DNA from: Psychrobacter sp. NG25
GTDB taxonomy: Bacteria; Pseudomonadota; Gammaproteobacteria; Pseudomonadales; Moraxellaceae
Assembly: GCF_015234355.1 (NCBI RefSeq)
Contig: NZ_JADGMV010000003.1
Span: 248,001-312,000 of the forward strand
DNA length: 64,000 nucleotides
Direction of reading: 5' to 3'
The position numbers and the translations under genes were made by a program. This document shows positions 1 to 9,537 of the stretch, one piece after another. The notes under the pieces were generated by a model, which saw nothing but the letters and a program-made list of their open reading frames with translations, ran no database searches and was not told where the DNA came from. The stretch's first letter is position 1. Each line of letters starts with the position of its first letter.

Positions 1-55
1 GCTCAAATAAAGCAAAGAAGTTATCAAACTGTGCTTCTGGTGTGATGTCTGTCAT
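1..55 (-). CDS. hscB: HscB co-chaperone, N-terminal fragment cut by window edge
   Basis: Only the first 18 codons are in the window. Read on the minus strand from the ATG at 55 they give MTDITPEAQFDNFFALFE. The FDNFFALFE stretch fits the start of the J-domain of HscB, the co-chaperone that with HscA transfers clusters from IscU. The position directly downstream of iscA is the usual isc order (iscR-S-U-A-hscB-hscA-fdx). The name rests on this order and a short peptide, so it is likely rather than proven. Confidence 0.7.
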   Translation of the reverse strand, partial: MTDITPEAQFDNFFALFE

Positions 56-184
56 ATCATACGCCTTGCTTTTTATTTGTTTGAAATGTCTGTCTGTTGA
101 TACTCTATTACTGAGTCTACAATCCGGATTGCAATATAGACTGTTTACTGTTTTTCGAGCGTAAAGGTTGAAAGATTTAAATCA

Positions 185-505
185 TTAAACTGTAAATGAC
201 TCACCGCAACCACATTCGCCTTTCTGATTAGGATTGCTGAACTTAAAGCCTTCATTGAGACCTTCTTTTTCATAATCCATCAACAAACCATCTAAATATA
301 CCAAGCTTTTAGGATCGATAAAGATGCTAACGTCTCGGCTTTCATAACGTGTGTCGTTTTCGTCAGGTGTATCTACAAACTCTAAAACATAAGCTAGGCC
401 TGAGCAACCTGCTGTGCGGATACCGACTCGAATACCTTCACCTTTGCCGCGATTGTCCAAAAAGTCTCGAACATGCTGAGCGGCGCGTTCTGTCATTTCA
501 ATCAT
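185..505 (-). CDS. iscA: Iron-sulfur cluster assembly protein IscA
   Basis: A-type carrier that accepts iron or Fe-S clusters and passes them to apo-proteins in the cytoplasm. The three conserved cysteines are visible: one in GCSG near the middle and two in the C-terminal CGCGES motif. The FVD and GLNEGFKF segments also match the family, and the length (106 aa) is usual. A reading from an ATG at 517 would add four residues (MGVG). I prefer the ATG at 505 because GGGAG sits 5 nt before it, whereas the 517 ATG has no ribosome binding site. It is the fourth gene of the isc operon, about 225 bp behind iscU, and that gap holds a strong hairpin. Confidence 0.95.
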   Translation of the reverse strand: MIEMTERAAQHVRDFLDNRGKGEGIRVGIRTAGCSGLAYVLEFVDTPDENDTRYESRDVSIFIDPKSLVYLDGLLMDYEKEGLNEGFKFSNPNQKGECGCGESFTV

Positions 506-614
506 GCCAACTCCCATTGACTATTAATTATAAGTATCAATAAAAAAATCTGTATAGATTGGCAACTGAAATCACGAAATTGCCAAGATAATATGCTAGC
601 GGCTCTTAGAAAAT

Positions 615-653
615 AAAAGGTGACAATTACATAAGTGTCATTGTCACCTTTTT
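615..653 (-). terminator. Terminator-like hairpin between iscU and iscA
   Basis: A perfect 13-bp stem (AAAAGGTGACAAT / ATTGTCACCTTTT) around a 12-nt loop, with A/T runs on both sides so that it could work in either direction. It lies inside the isc operon, downstream of iscU and before iscA. It may partly end transcription after iscU or stabilise the iscRSU end of a processed transcript. Confidence 0.65.
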
Positions 654-730
654 AGCATCAGCAGCTGTTTAACGTGTTGCTACTATAGCGCTGCTAATAC
701 TGCACAGTGCATAAGCTAGTAGGTTTAGCC

Positions 731-1141
731 TTAGATAACAGCTTCTTCAGTTGCTGCTGCTACGCCATGCTTACCTTTATAGTCGCTAATAGCGGCTTTA
801 ATAGCATCTTCTGCAAGTACAGAGCAATGCACTTTTACTGGTGGTAATGCCAACTCTTCAGCAATGTGACTGTTCTTGATTTCGCCAGCTTGGTCTAGGC
901 TTTTGCCTTTTAGCCACTCAGTAACGAGTGAGCTTGAAGCAATAGCTGAACCGCAGCCATAAGTTTTAAAGCGTGCATCTTCGATAATACCGTTATCATC
1001 GACTTGGATTTGTAGACGCATCACATCGCCACATGCTGGAGCACCGACCATACCGGTACCAACATTCTTGGCGTTTTTATCAAGGTTGCCAACGTTGCGT
1101 GGGTTTTCGTAATGATCAATAACTTGGTCGCTATAGGCCAT
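731..1141 (-). CDS. iscU: Iron-sulfur cluster scaffold protein IscU
   Basis: Scaffold on which IscS-derived sulfur and iron are assembled into a [2Fe-2S] cluster. All three cluster cysteines are visible: C37 in PACGD, C63 in YGCGSA and C106 in VHCSV. The LPPVK loop recognised by HscA lies just before C106, and D39 of the release motif is present. At 136 aa it is slightly longer than the E. coli protein because of an alanine/glutamate tail. AGGAG precedes the ATG by 8 nt. It lies about 150 bp downstream of iscS in the same operon. Confidence 0.98.
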   Translation of the reverse strand: MAYSDQVIDHYENPRNVGNLDKNAKNVGTGMVGAPACGDVMRLQIQVDDNGIIEDARFKTYGCGSAIASSSLVTEWLKGKSLDQAGEIKNSHIAEELALPPVKVHCSVLAEDAIKAAISDYKGKHGVAAATEEAVI

Positions 1142-1290
1142 GGGGTTTTCTCCTAGTTAGATAATGAGTAGTAGCTGATTGATTTGAACGCTGCTACTCA
1201 TTGATAATTGGGGTCAAACACTTAATCGTAATTGTCTGATCAATCGGTTAATGGCTATGTTCGATAGCCATATCTTCGTTTTTGGTAATT

Positions 1291-2517
1291 TTAGTGCTCA
1301 GCCCATTCGACTGAATCTAAATCAATGCCATCTTGGTACATATCCCAAAGTGGTGATAGGGCACGTAATTTGTCAACGGCTTCATGCATTTGCTTGATAA
1401 CGGTATCGATATCTTCTTCAGTCGTATAACGACCAAAGCTAAAGCGGATAGAGCTATGCGCCAACTCATCTGGACGGCCAATAGCACGTAATACATATGA
1501 TGGCTCAAGTGTCGCTGACGTACAGGCTGAGCCTGATGAGACAGCCAAGTCTTTGAGTGACATCATCAGTGATTCACCTTCAACGAAGTTAAAGCTGATA
1601 TTCACAATGTTAGGAACACTATGCTCTAAGTCGCCGTTTAGGTAAATCTCTTCAATATCTTGTAGACCATCCCACAGCTTTTGACGTAGTTTCGCTGCAT
1701 GGGCATTGTCTTCTTTATAGCTGTCATTGGCTAGGGCGAATGCTGCGCCAAGGCCAACAATTTGATGCGTAGGCAATGTACCTGAACGCATGCCGCGCTC
1801 ATGTCCACCACCATGTTGTTCAGCTTTCAAGCGGATACGTGGTTTACGGCGAACAAATAATGCGCCAATACCTTTAGGACCGTAAGCTTTGTGACCTGAA
1901 AAGCTCATTAAGTCGATTTTCATCGCTTCAAGGTCAATCAATACTTTACCAACTGATTGAGCACCATCAACATGGAAAACCACGCCAGCTTCGCGAGTGA
2001 TTTCACCAATCGCTGTCACATCAGTAAGCGTACCAAGCTCATTGTTCACCATCATAAGTGATACTAGGATTGTATCCTCACGTAGCGCTTCTTTAACTTG
2101 CTCTGGTAAGATTAGTCCAGTGCTTGGTTGCGGCTCAAGATAAGTGATCTCAAACCCTTCTTGCTCAAGCTCACGGCAAGTATCTAGTACCGCTTTATGT
2201 TCAATTTTACTGGTGATAATGTGCTTACCACGAGACTGGTAGAAATGTGCAGCACCTTTAATAGCTAGGTTATCAGACTCAGTAGCACCAGAGGTAAAGA
2301 CGATTTCGCGTGGATCAGCATTAATGACTTCAGCCACTTGTTGACGCGCTGTCTCTACTGCTTCTTCTGCTTGCCAGCCGTAACCGTGTGAGCGCGAGGC
2401 TGGGTTGCCAAAGACGCCATCTACCGTTAAATACTCGCTCATCTTGGCAGCTACTGATTTAGCAACTGGGGTAGTGGCGGCATAATCTAAGTATATAAGG
2501 TTGTTATGTTGGCTCAT
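1291..2517 (-). CDS. iscS: Cysteine desulfurase IscS
   Basis: PLP enzyme that removes sulfur from L-cysteine and supplies it as a persulfide for Fe-S clusters, tRNA thiolation and other sulfur pathways. The PLP lysine is K210 in SFSGHK, and the mobile persulfide cysteine is C332 in the SSGSACTSA loop. The HVDGAQ and [12 protein letters not shown] segments are typical of group I desulfurases. Length is 408 aa (E. coli 404). Its ATG overlaps the iscR stop as ATGA, which implies translational coupling. Confidence 0.98.
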   Translation of the reverse strand: MSQHNNLIYLDYAATTPVAKSVAAKMSEYLTVDGVFGNPASRSHGYGWQAEEAVETARQQVAEVINADPREIVFTSGATESDNLAIKGAAHFYQSRGKHIITSKIEHKAVLDTCRELEQEGFEITYLEPQPSTGLILPEQVKEALREDTILVSLMMVNNELGTLTDVTAIGEITREAGVVFHVDGAQSVGKVLIDLEAMKIDLMSFSGHKAYGPKGIGALFVRRKPRIRLKAEQHGGGHERGMRSGTLPTHQIVGLGAAFALANDSYKEDNAHAAKLRQKLWDGLQDIEEIYLNGDLEHSVPNIVNISFNFVEGESLMMSLKDLAVSSGSACTSATLEPSYVLRAIGRPDELAHSSIRFSFGRYTTEEDIDTVIKQMHEAVDKLRALSPLWDMYQDGIDLDSVEWAEH

Positions 2518-3023
2518 GCTGGGTTTGCCTCGCTGTTCGATAGAGTAATAGTATTGATGTCTTTTATGGAAATCTCTTTAGTAGAGCTATGCTGACGTTC
2601 GGAAACTGACTGCACGTTTTCCATGTCTAATAATTGTGCTAATGTTATATTATTCAAGTACTGTTCGATATGATTTGACAGTGCACACCATAAATCATGG
2701 GTTAAGCACATTGTACCACCTTGGCAATCACCACGTCCTTCACACTGCATCGCATTCACAGACTCATCGACGGCAGATATGATGCTCATCACATCTATCT
2801 GATCCAATGGTTTAGCCAAATGATAACCACCGGCTGCACCGCGAATACTAGTAACGAGCCCACGTTTGCGAAGTTTGGAGAATAATTGCTCAAGATAAGA
2901 GATAGAGATCGATTGCCGTTTGGCTATATCAGATAAGGATACCGCACTTTCTTGTTGGCTGGTCTGTAGTGCCAAATCTAGTAACGCAGTAACGGCATAC
3001 CTGCCTCGAGTAGTCAAACGCAT
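2514..3023 (-). CDS. iscR: Fe-S cluster-sensing transcriptional regulator IscR
   Basis: Rrf2-family regulator that binds a [2Fe-2S] cluster and represses its own operon when clusters are plentiful. The N-terminal winged helix occupies about residues 1-70. The cluster ligands are visible as C94, C100, C106 and H109, with the same spacing as in E. coli IscR. The C-terminal tail (about residues 130-169) is longer and polar. GGAG lies 7 nt before the ATG. It is the first gene of the operon, and its upstream region carries a matching box. Confidence 0.97.
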   Translation of the reverse strand: MRLTTRGRYAVTALLDLALQTSQQESAVSLSDIAKRQSISISYLEQLFSKLRKRGLVTSIRGAAGGYHLAKPLDQIDVMSIISAVDESVNAMQCEGRGDCQGGTMCLTHDLWCALSNHIEQYLNNITLAQLLDMENVQSVSERQHSSTKEISIKDINTITLSNSEANPA

Positions 3024-3197
3024 GTGTTATCTCCAAACTGTTATATCATTTTAGTTAACAACGATCTTAGCGAGATGATATCTGCAACAATTCGTATAAA
3101 TATACAAGTCACAGATATAAATCATAGGGCAGCTAAGTTGTGTCTTATCGTTATTAAACAACAGATGATTGACCCGATGTGTGCAACGATTGGACCA

Positions 3198-3227
3198 ATT
3201 ATACTTAATCCCGAGTAATTTAGTCAA
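3198..3227 (-). promoter_or_regulatory. isc operon sigma70 promoter
   Basis: On the minus strand TTGACT (-35, 3222-3227) and a perfect TATAAT (-10, 3198-3203) are separated by 18 nt. Transcription would begin around 3190, giving a leader of about 165 nt before iscR. Confidence 0.8.
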
Positions 3228-3231
3228 GATT
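3207..3231 (-). promoter_or_regulatory. Type-1-like IscR binding site
   Basis: The 25-bp stretch reads AATCTTGACT-AAATT-ACTCGGGATT on the minus strand. By eye about 20 of its 25 positions agree with the enterobacterial type 1 IscR consensus (ATASYYGACTRWWWYAGTCRRSTAT). It covers the -35 element and most of the spacer of the isc promoter, the expected place for autorepression. Confidence 0.7.
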
Positions 3232-3458
3232 AAAATGTGGTTGAATGGTTAATCTAGCTTATTACTATGATTGATAAAAACAATGGTATTCAGAAGATGT
3301 CACAAGACCGTTTAGTGGTGGTGACTATAGAGATTGTGCTTAGGGCTTTTGAATGTGCTGAGAGATAGAAGGTTGTAAGCTTGTCTGCGCTTTACGTTGA
3401 TATTTCTAAAAAATGAGGGGGTCAAAAATGGAATTGACTCAACCCTAAGGTAACTAAT
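3232..3458. other. Intergenic region with no recognised gene
   Basis: About 230 bp between the isc promoter and the terminator of the next minus-strand gene. I see no open frame with a ribosome binding site, no RNA gene and no repeat. Confidence 0.5.
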
Positions 3459-3510
3459 TAATAGAAAAGCGGCTGATATCTTGTAAGAGGTATCAGCCGC
3501 TTTTCTATTA
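3459..3510 (-). terminator. Intrinsic terminator, perfect 20-bp stem
   Basis: TAATAGAAAAGCGGCTGATA at 3459-3478 pairs exactly with 3491-3510 around a 12-nt loop. The A and T runs are built into the stem. It lies 35 bp after the stop of the SCP2-like gene. Confidence 0.8.
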
Positions 3511-3544
3511 AGCTCTTGTTTTAAACTATGATGTACTGATGAGA

Positions 3545-4189
3545 TTAGTTCATCAATAAAGCGATGATAGTGCCAATCATAATGACAAGAGCAACGACCG
3601 TCACAATAACAAGCATCTTTTGCTTACTTTGTAATTCCTTGACGGTGGTTTCAAGTTCACGATTTTTGATAGTAAGGGTGTTTATCTGGGTTTGTTGTTC
3701 TTTAATACGTAACTTATAGTTTTCCTTTTTTTCTGCTAGGTCGGCTTCAGTTGGCTTAGTTTTACCTTTGCCACCTTTTATCTTTTTGATTAAGCCTTGA
3801 ATTAAGCTGCCGAGACCGAGTTGCATAATGAATTGTTTGACCAACTGTACTTGTACAGACTCACCGCGCATTTGCAACTTTTCAGTCGTTTCACTGTCGT
3901 GAGTGGTAATGGCATTGAGAACCTGAAGGCTATAGGCATTGATGATGACATCAGGTTCGCTACGATCTATAGGTAACTGGGCATCTAGCAATACGCCTTT
4001 GGTACTAAAAGTGGCAAAAATTTCAACGTGCGGCAAGTACAATCGCAATGCTACAACAGTGCCTTGCTTGGCAAGGGGATAAGCAGCTCTACGCAGTTCA
4101 GGATCTAAACGTAACAATAATGTCAGCGCCGACTCGATGAACACCAGAATGATATTAGAAAAAGAGTGAGACAACGTAGAACGCTTCAT
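3545..4189 (-). CDS. SCP2/UbiJ-like membrane-anchored protein
   Basis: A 214-aa protein from the preferred ATG at 4189. Another start at 4246 would add 19 residues, but GGA lies suitably before 4189. The N-terminal half (LLRLDPELRRAAYPLAKQG, then a beta-rich stretch ending in LQMRGESVQVQLVKQF) resembles the SCP2 sterol-carrier-like domain of UbiJ, the lipid-binding factor of ubiquinone synthesis. A predicted coiled coil follows (about residues 150-190), then one C-terminal membrane helix (VIVTVVALVIMIGTIIALLM). The tail anchor is not typical of UbiJ and ubiE/ubiB are not adjacent, so the assignment is tentative. Confidence 0.6.
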   Translation of the reverse strand: MKRSTLSHSFSNIILVFIESALTLLLRLDPELRRAAYPLAKQGTVVALRLYLPHVEIFATFSTKGVLLDAQLPIDRSEPDVIINAYSLQVLNAITTHDSETTEKLQMRGESVQVQLVKQFIMQLGLGSLIQGLIKKIKGGKGKTKPTEADLAEKKENYKLRIKEQQTQINTLTIKNRELETTVKELQSKQKMLVIVTVVALVIMIGTIIALLMN

Positions 4190-4246
4190 GTAAATAATCC
4201 GTTTTTTTATTTGGCAAATTATAGGCAAAAGACAATCAAGGGTCAA

Positions 4247-4554
4247 AATTGACGCAAAATGTGCAGTAATATTTTGCTTATAGTAACGCCTTTATAATAA
4301 AAAGTAACGCTAGTTTCTGTCAGTTGGTAAATTATTACTTTACAATTTGTTAGGCAATAAAGACACGAGTGTTTGTGACTGATGGTGCATTAATGTGACC
4401 TGACCAGGGCTAGACGATAAGATAATATATAGATATGTCTTTAAGATAAGGTCACATTAGTTGAACATTGTGCCTTGATAGAACCGTTGAAGATACTTTG
4501 CGTAACATTGAGTGTCAAATACGTAGTGTAGTGAACAAAAATATGTAAAATCGC
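4247..4554. other. Intergenic region upstream of hupB
   Basis: About 300 bp between divergent genes. It is AT-rich and I see no supported gene or RNA in it. It probably holds the promoter of the minus-strand SCP2-like gene. Confidence 0.4.
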
Positions 4555-4583
4555 TTGCGCTCCTTATGCTGCCTTGATATAAA
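4555..4583 (+). promoter_or_regulatory. Candidate hupB promoter
   Basis: TTGCGC (4555-4560) and TATAAA (4578-4583) with a 17-nt spacer, about 125 bp before the hupB ATG. The match is moderate. Confidence 0.45.
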
Positions 4584-4707
4584 GACGATAACAAAGCGAA
4601 ACCCGTTAATGCGTCAGTCAGGCAGTTTTTATTGCTTAAATGCTATGAGAGCGTTACAATGCTTGGCGTGAGCGTTTATTATCCCCCTTAAACTTGAAGG
4701 AAATTTT

Positions 4708-4980
4708 ATGAATAAGTCAGAATTAATTGATAGCATCGCAGACAAAAGTGGTCTAAACAAAACCCAAGCTGGTGATGCATTGAATGCTGTTATGGAAAGT
4801 GTTGGTGAAGCGCTAGAAGCTGGCGATAGCATCTCATTAGTTGGTTTTGGTACTTTCAGCGTAAAAGACCGCAAAGCGCGTACTGGTCGTAACCCTAAGA
4901 CTGGTGAAGAGCTTAGCATCCCTGCAAGCAAAGTACCTAGCTTCAAAGCTGGTAAAAACTTAAAAGAGCGCTTGAACTAA
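4708..4980 (+). CDS. hupB: DNA-binding protein HU-beta
   Basis: A 90-aa nucleoid protein that binds and bends DNA as a dimer. It begins [20 protein letters not shown] and has the conserved [23 protein letters not shown] beta-arm region with the intercalating-arm RNP motif. A strong ribosome binding site (GAAGGA) precedes the ATG. It is followed by a terminator and then ppiD, the same hupB-ppiD order as in many gammaproteobacteria, although lon is not upstream here. Confidence 0.97.
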   Translation: MNKSELIDSIADKSGLNKTQAGDALNAVMESVGEALEAGDSISLVGFGTFSVKDRKARTGRNPKTGEELSIPASKVPSFKAGKNLKERLN

Positions 4981-5098
4981 GCCATACTATTATCAGTAAG
5001 CGCTGGGTCATGACGTAATATACGAATAAACATAGCGCTTACTAATAGTAAAATAGATGATGATTTAGAGTATGGTTTAACGTCGTACTGTAAGTCAT

Positions 5099-5130
5099 AA
5101 AAAAGCACCTAATATTTGGGTGCTTTTTTT
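5099..5130 (+). terminator. hupB intrinsic terminator
   Basis: AAAAAAGCACC and GGTGCTTTTTTT form a stem around a short AT loop, about 120 bp after the hupB stop. Confidence 0.85.
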
Positions 5131-5364
5131 ATTGCGATAGTTTGTATCATACAACGTGAATATTTTGAGTCTACACCAAAAATCACGTATCATAGGGCGC
5201 GCGATAGATGTGTTGTTGAAACTAGGCTGCTTTAGTCAGTCTTGTCCTTCTATATAAAATGCACGCGCGCTTACTTTTACCATTGCCTGCTTAGATAGCA
5301 TTGATATTCATATTAATATTACAATGGTTTTTCATCAATATAGGTTAATACAGCAGAGATAACT

Positions 5365-7239
5365 ATGGATAAATTGCGCGATTTCTTAAAAAGCTGGCCA
5401 GGTCGCATTTTATTGATTTTATGCCTATCGCCGCTCGCTCTATTGGGTGTCGAAAGTTACTTTGGCGGTGGAGTCGATCCCAACCAAGTCGCTCAGGTAG
5501 GTGACGCAAGCGTAGGGCTGACCGAATACCAGTCTGCTGTCAATAGCCGTCGTACTGAAATATTAGAACAAGTTGAGGATGCCAGTCTATTAAACGAGGA
5601 TGTGCTACACGAGCAAGTCCTAAAAGGCCTTATTGATCGTACGCTACTAGAGCAGCAAGCAGGCAAGCTTGGTATGACAGTTTCTGATGACACAATTAAT
5701 CGTTTGTTGCGTCAAGAAGAAGTATTTCAGGATGCTGATGGTAATTTTTCTAACGATCAATTTGCGAACTTTTTGCGTCAGCGTGGTATGACAAAGAATC
5801 AGCTGTTTGCTGAATTTCGCAATCAGTTAAGCTTGGATCAGCTTAACGCCAGTATCGTCGGTACGGCAGTATATCCAATGCAAGCGGTCAGTCAGTTGAT
5901 AGATCTGCAGCTTGAGTCGCGCAACGTCTGGTTGCATCGCTTTAATTGGCAAGACTATACCGATCAGGTGAAATTGAGCAAAAATGACATACAAGCCTAT
6001 TATGATGCCAATAAAGACACGCTAAAAAGTGCAGCAATGGTAGATTTGGCTTATCTGCAACTCAGTCCCCAAACTATCCAAGTGACAGACGTTACAAAAG
6101 AAGATTTGCAGCAGCAATATGAAGCCTATAAGCAAGAGCAAGCCATCGTTGATGAGCGTCAAGTTAGTCAAATTCTATTGACAGGTGATAATGCTAAGGC
6201 ACGAGCAGATAGCGTTAAGGCTCGTTTAGACAAAGGGGCGTCATTTGTAGCATTGGCCAAATCAGAGTCAGATGACCCATCAGGAGAGACGGGTGGTAGT
6301 ATCGGTCGCTTTAACGCTTCTGTATTCGGCAATGACGCGACAGCAGTTGAAAAAGCGTTAGAAGGATTGAGTGTTGGTGATATCACCGCACCCATCAAGA
6401 CCAGCTTTGGCTATCAGATATTTACGGTGACCGAAGACAACGGTAGTAAAACACCAACTCTAGAGAGCATGCGCGATGAATTAACAGCCAAGGCGACCGA
6501 GTATAAGCGTCAGGAAATGTATGCTGATAAAGTGACATCGATTAATGATATGGCAGCAGATGGCTTTAGCATTGAAGACATTGCTCAACAAGAGAATGTG
6601 TCATTGAAACGTCTCAAAGATTACCGCAAAGAGAACAACACATCAGTACTGTCACAACCTGCGGTGATCAAGCAAGCATTTGATGAGTTTACTATTCAAG
6701 ATCAAGCAGTGACCGCTGGTATCGAAGTGGGTAATGGTACAGTATGGGTGCAGCCAAGCAATTATCGTCCTACTAAAACTCTGGCATTATCTGCCGCTAC
6801 GCCAAGAATTACCCAGATACTACGTAAGCAGAAAGCCACAGCATTGGCATTGAAAGAAGCAAAATCGTTAGTTGCTGGTATTAAAACGTCAGCTGATATT
6901 AGTAAGCAGCCAGTCAGTCTTCAATCATTAGGTGCAGTGAATCGTCAAACGACGCTATTGACAGAAAAAGAGCGTGGATTGGCTTTCAGTCAGCAAGCGG
7001 CTAATAATGGTGTGGTTGCTGTTGCGAGCGAAACAGAAACGGGTGCTACTCTATTGGTTGGTGATCGTATCAAGACAGAACCACAGTCTCCATTATCTGA
7101 TGTGCAAAGAGCGCAAACGGCTAGCATTATCCGTGATAACTTAGGTCAGGATCAGCTACAAGACTATTTAGATTATCTGCGCTTGGTGTATAAAGTTGAG
7201 ATTAACGAAGCCAATATGTCAAATGCGCAAGGGCGCTAA
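5365..7239 (+). CDS. ppiD: Periplasmic folding chaperone PpiD (SurA_N/parvulin)
   Basis: A 624-aa inner-membrane-anchored chaperone that receives proteins leaving the Sec translocon. One membrane helix near the N-terminus (ILLILCLSPLALLGV, about residues 15-30) is followed by a SurA-like N-terminal chaperone domain. A parvulin PPIase domain follows (about residues 255-360: ERQVSQILL, FVALAKSESDDPS, GGSIG, SFGYQIFTV). Length and order match PpiD. In E. coli the parvulin domain is reported to be inactive; activity here cannot be judged. A terminator follows at 7315. Confidence 0.95.
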   Translation: MDKLRDFLKSWPGRILLILCLSPLALLGVESYFGGGVDPNQVAQVGDASVGLTEYQSAVNSRRTEILEQVEDASLLNEDVLHEQVLKGLIDRTLLEQQAGKLGMTVSDDTINRLLRQEEVFQDADGNFSNDQFANFLRQRGMTKNQLFAEFRNQLSLDQLNASIVGTAVYPMQAVSQLIDLQLESRNVWLHRFNWQDYTDQVKLSKNDIQAYYDANKDTLKSAAMVDLAYLQLSPQTIQVTDVTKEDLQQQYEAYKQEQAIVDERQVSQILLTGDNAKARADSVKARLDKGASFVALAKSESDDPSGETGGSIGRFNASVFGNDATAVEKALEGLSVGDITAPIKTSFGYQIFTVTEDNGSKTPTLESMRDELTAKATEYKRQEMYADKVTSINDMAADGFSIEDIAQQENVSLKRLKDYRKENNTSVLSQPAVIKQAFDEFTIQDQAVTAGIEVGNGTVWVQPSNYRPTKTLALSAATPRITQILRKQKATALALKEAKSLVAGIKTSADISKQPVSLQSLGAVNRQTTLLTEKERGLAFSQQAANNGVVAVASETETGATLLVGDRIKTEPQSPLSDVQRAQTASIIRDNLGQDQLQDYLDYLRLVYKVEINEANMSNAQGR

Positions 7240-7314
7240 AAATCAGGAATTGAGAGGAATATGATGTAATTGTTAAATCATATTTTCTAAATACCCTTAT
7301 GAAATTTGACGTAT

Positions 7315-7344
7315 AAAAAAGCCACTATTTATAGTGGCTTTTTT
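7315..7344 (+). terminator. ppiD intrinsic terminator
   Basis: AAAAAAGCCACTA / TAGTGGCTTTTTT around a 4-nt loop. It is symmetric and lies between the convergent ppiD and purH, so it may serve both strands. Confidence 0.88.
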
Positions 7345-7440
7345 AATGGATATTGCTTTTATCATAAGAATGTAGCATTAACAGCAGTATACAATTTAGT
7401 ACGGCTATTAATGCCAGTTTTCAAAGTGATACCAGATAGT

Positions 7441-9021
7441 TTAATGGCGGAAATGGCGCATACCAGTGAAGACCATTGCAATGCCATGCTCATTGGCTGC
7501 AGCGATAGTTTCGTCATCACGCATAGAGCCACCTGGCTGGATAATAGCAGAGATGCCTACTGCAGCAGCGTTATCGATACCATCACGGAACGGGAAGAAC
7601 GCATCTGACGCCATAACAGCACCTTCAGTCGCTAGACCAGCGTGCTCTGCTTTGATGGCAGCGATACGAGCTGAGTTAACGCGGCTCATCTGACCTGCGC
7701 CAACACCGATAGTGCGTTGCCCTTTGGCATAGACGATGGCATTGGATTTGACGTATTTTGCTACATTCCAGCTGAACAGTAGATCTGCAATCTGTGCTTC
7801 AGTTGGTTGTACATCAGTGACGATTTTTAGGTCATTGGCGGTAATCAAACCAAGATCTTGCTCTTGCACGAGCAGACCACCATTAACGCGTTTATAGTCT
7901 AGCTGAATATCGCGTTGATCTGGTGCTGGTAGCTCGCCACAGACTAATACACGTACGTTTTTCTTAGCAGCAGTCGCTTCAAGCACACCATCTTCGATAC
8001 TAGGTGCAATGATAACTTCTACAAATTGGTTGTCGATAATGGCTTTTGCTGCTGCGAGCGTCAATGCGCGGTTAAAGGCAATGATACCACCGAAAGAAGA
8101 TTCAGGATCAGTACTGAAAGCTGTGTTATAAGCAGCTACTTGGTCATTATCAACTGCGACGCCACAAGGGTTTGCATGTTTGACGATAACGCAAGCAGGC
8201 GTACTAAAGGCTTTGACACACTCAAGAGCCGCATCAGTGTCAGCGATGTTGTTATAAGACAGTGCCTTACCTTGTAGCTGCTTGGCAGTCGCTATAGAAG
8301 CTTGTTGGCTCTTTAGTGGCTGATTTTCGATATAGAAAGCAGCGTTTTGATGTGGGTTCTCACCGTAGCGTAGGTCTTGGACTTTTTCAAGCTGTACATT
8401 GAATGTACGTGAGAAGTTTTCTGCTTCTTGGTTTTCATTCACACGGCTGCCTAAGAAGTTGGCAATCATCCCGTCGTACTGTGCCGTATGTTCAAAAGCC
8501 TTCACTGCCAAGTCGTAGCGTAGAGCCGTTGTCAATGCAGTACCATCACCTAAAGCGGTAAGGATACGGTCATAATCAGCAGGATCAGTCACGATACCAA
8601 CATGGGCGTGATTTTTGGCAGCTGAACGAACCATGGTAGGGCCGCCGATATCGATGTTTTCGATAGCATCGTTCATCGTGACATCAGCACGTGCAATGGT
8701 TTCAGCAAACGGATATAAATTCACCACCACCAAATCAATACGGTCAATGGCGTGCTCATTCATGATAGCATCGTCTTTACCACGGCGTCCTAAGATACCA
8801 CCATGAATTTTAGGGTGTAACGTTTTAACACGACCGTCCATCATTTCAGGGAAACCGGTATAGTCTGATACCTCTGTCACATCAACGTTGTTTTCTGTGA
8901 GTAACCGATAAGTACCGCCAGTAGAAAGTAAGCCAAAGCCTGCTTTAATAAGGCCCTGAGCAAATTCAACGATATTAGATTTATCGGAGACCGATAACAA
9001 TGCAAGTGGGGTAGTACTCAT
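7441..9021 (-). CDS. purH: Bifunctional AICAR transformylase / IMP cyclohydrolase PurH
   Basis: Catalyses the last two steps of de novo purine synthesis: formylation of AICAR and ring closure to IMP. The N-terminal MGS-like cyclohydrolase domain starts [19 protein letters not shown] and contains STGGT and HPKIHGGIL. The transformylase domain carries the family motif [10 protein letters not shown] and ends in GGSMRDDE...GMRHFRH. I choose the ATG at 9021 (526 aa), which has GGAAG 7 nt upstream. A start at 9078 would place 19 residues across a terminator hairpin and is unlikely. Confidence 0.96.
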   Translation of the reverse strand: MSTTPLALLSVSDKSNIVEFAQGLIKAGFGLLSTGGTYRLLTENNVDVTEVSDYTGFPEMMDGRVKTLHPKIHGGILGRRGKDDAIMNEHAIDRIDLVVVNLYPFAETIARADVTMNDAIENIDIGGPTMVRSAAKNHAHVGIVTDPADYDRILTALGDGTALTTALRYDLAVKAFEHTAQYDGMIANFLGSRVNENQEAENFSRTFNVQLEKVQDLRYGENPHQNAAFYIENQPLKSQQASIATAKQLQGKALSYNNIADTDAALECVKAFSTPACVIVKHANPCGVAVDNDQVAAYNTAFSTDPESSFGGIIAFNRALTLAAAKAIIDNQFVEVIIAPSIEDGVLEATAAKKNVRVLVCGELPAPDQRDIQLDYKRVNGGLLVQEQDLGLITANDLKIVTDVQPTEAQIADLLFSWNVAKYVKSNAIVYAKGQRTIGVGAGQMSRVNSARIAAIKAEHAGLATEGAVMASDAFFPFRDGIDNAAAVGISAIIQPGGSMRDDETIAAANEHGIAMVFTGMRHFRH

Positions 9022-9035
9022 AAAAAAACTTCCAT

Positions 9036-9062
9036 AAAAAAAGCCTGACGTAAACGTCTGGC
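9036..9062 (-). terminator. Terminator hairpin immediately before the purH ribosome binding site
   Basis: On the minus strand GCCAGACG and CGTCAGGC pair with a single A-A mismatch around a 4-nt loop, then seven T follow. The run ends only a few bases before the purH ribosome binding site. It could end the fis transcript or act as an attenuator in a purH leader. Confidence 0.75.
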
Positions 9063-9174
9063 AAGGTGATGAAGACAATTATTGCAGACAGTATCACAAT
9101 GGATAATGTCATGAATATTAAATTGCCATGCATAATGATGGTTGTTAAAGATAAGTGCGCTCATAGAGCAAGGG

Positions 9175-9537
9175 CTACATTAAGTCATAAGTTTTGAGTT
9201 TTTTGCGTAAAGTGCCACGGTTTAGACCTAGGATTTGCGCACATTTGGTTTGATTGCCCCGAGTTTTTTCAAGGACGACAGATAAGAGCGGTTCTTCTAT
9301 TTGTTTTAGGATAAGCTCGTATAAATCGGTGGGTGTCTCATCGCCTAGCATCGCAAAATACTGTCGTACCACACGCTCAACATGTACTCGTAGCGGCTCA
9401 TGCGTATTACTCGCATAGCTGTCTACTGACGCATTAAAGTGGTGAGTCGACTGAGGGTAGTTTTCTTTATTATAATCGGCAGGATGCTCAGAGCTTGTAG
9501 CAAAATGATTAGCATAATGCTGTGCATGAGGCGCCAT
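9175..9537 (-). CDS. fis: Fis-family nucleoid protein / transcription factor
   Basis: A 120-aa protein whose C-terminal ~60 residues match Fis: LYELILKQIEEPLLSVVLEKTRGNQTKCAQILGLNRGTLRKKL, containing the helix-turn-helix (about residues 95-115). The N-terminal ~50 residues are polar, His/Asn-rich and longer than in E. coli Fis (98 aa). In enterobacteria fis follows dusB. Here it follows prmA and a DUF3426 protein and precedes purH, an arrangement I associate with Moraxellaceae. Confidence 0.92.
   Translation of the reverse strand: MAPHAQHYANHFATSSEHPADYNKENYPQSTHHFNASVDSYASNTHEPLRVHVERVVRQYFAMLGDETPTDLYELILKQIEEPLLSVVLEKTRGNQTKCAQILGLNRGTLRKKLKTYDLM

Noticed and set aside
3024-3218. A 64-codon plus-strand frame in the isc leader
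   Set aside because: It lies antisense to the iscR leader, has no ribosome binding site and spans the regulatory region.
7306-7608. A 100-codon plus-strand frame starting inside the ppiD terminator
   Set aside because: It begins within the hairpin, lacks a ribosome binding site and runs antisense into purH.
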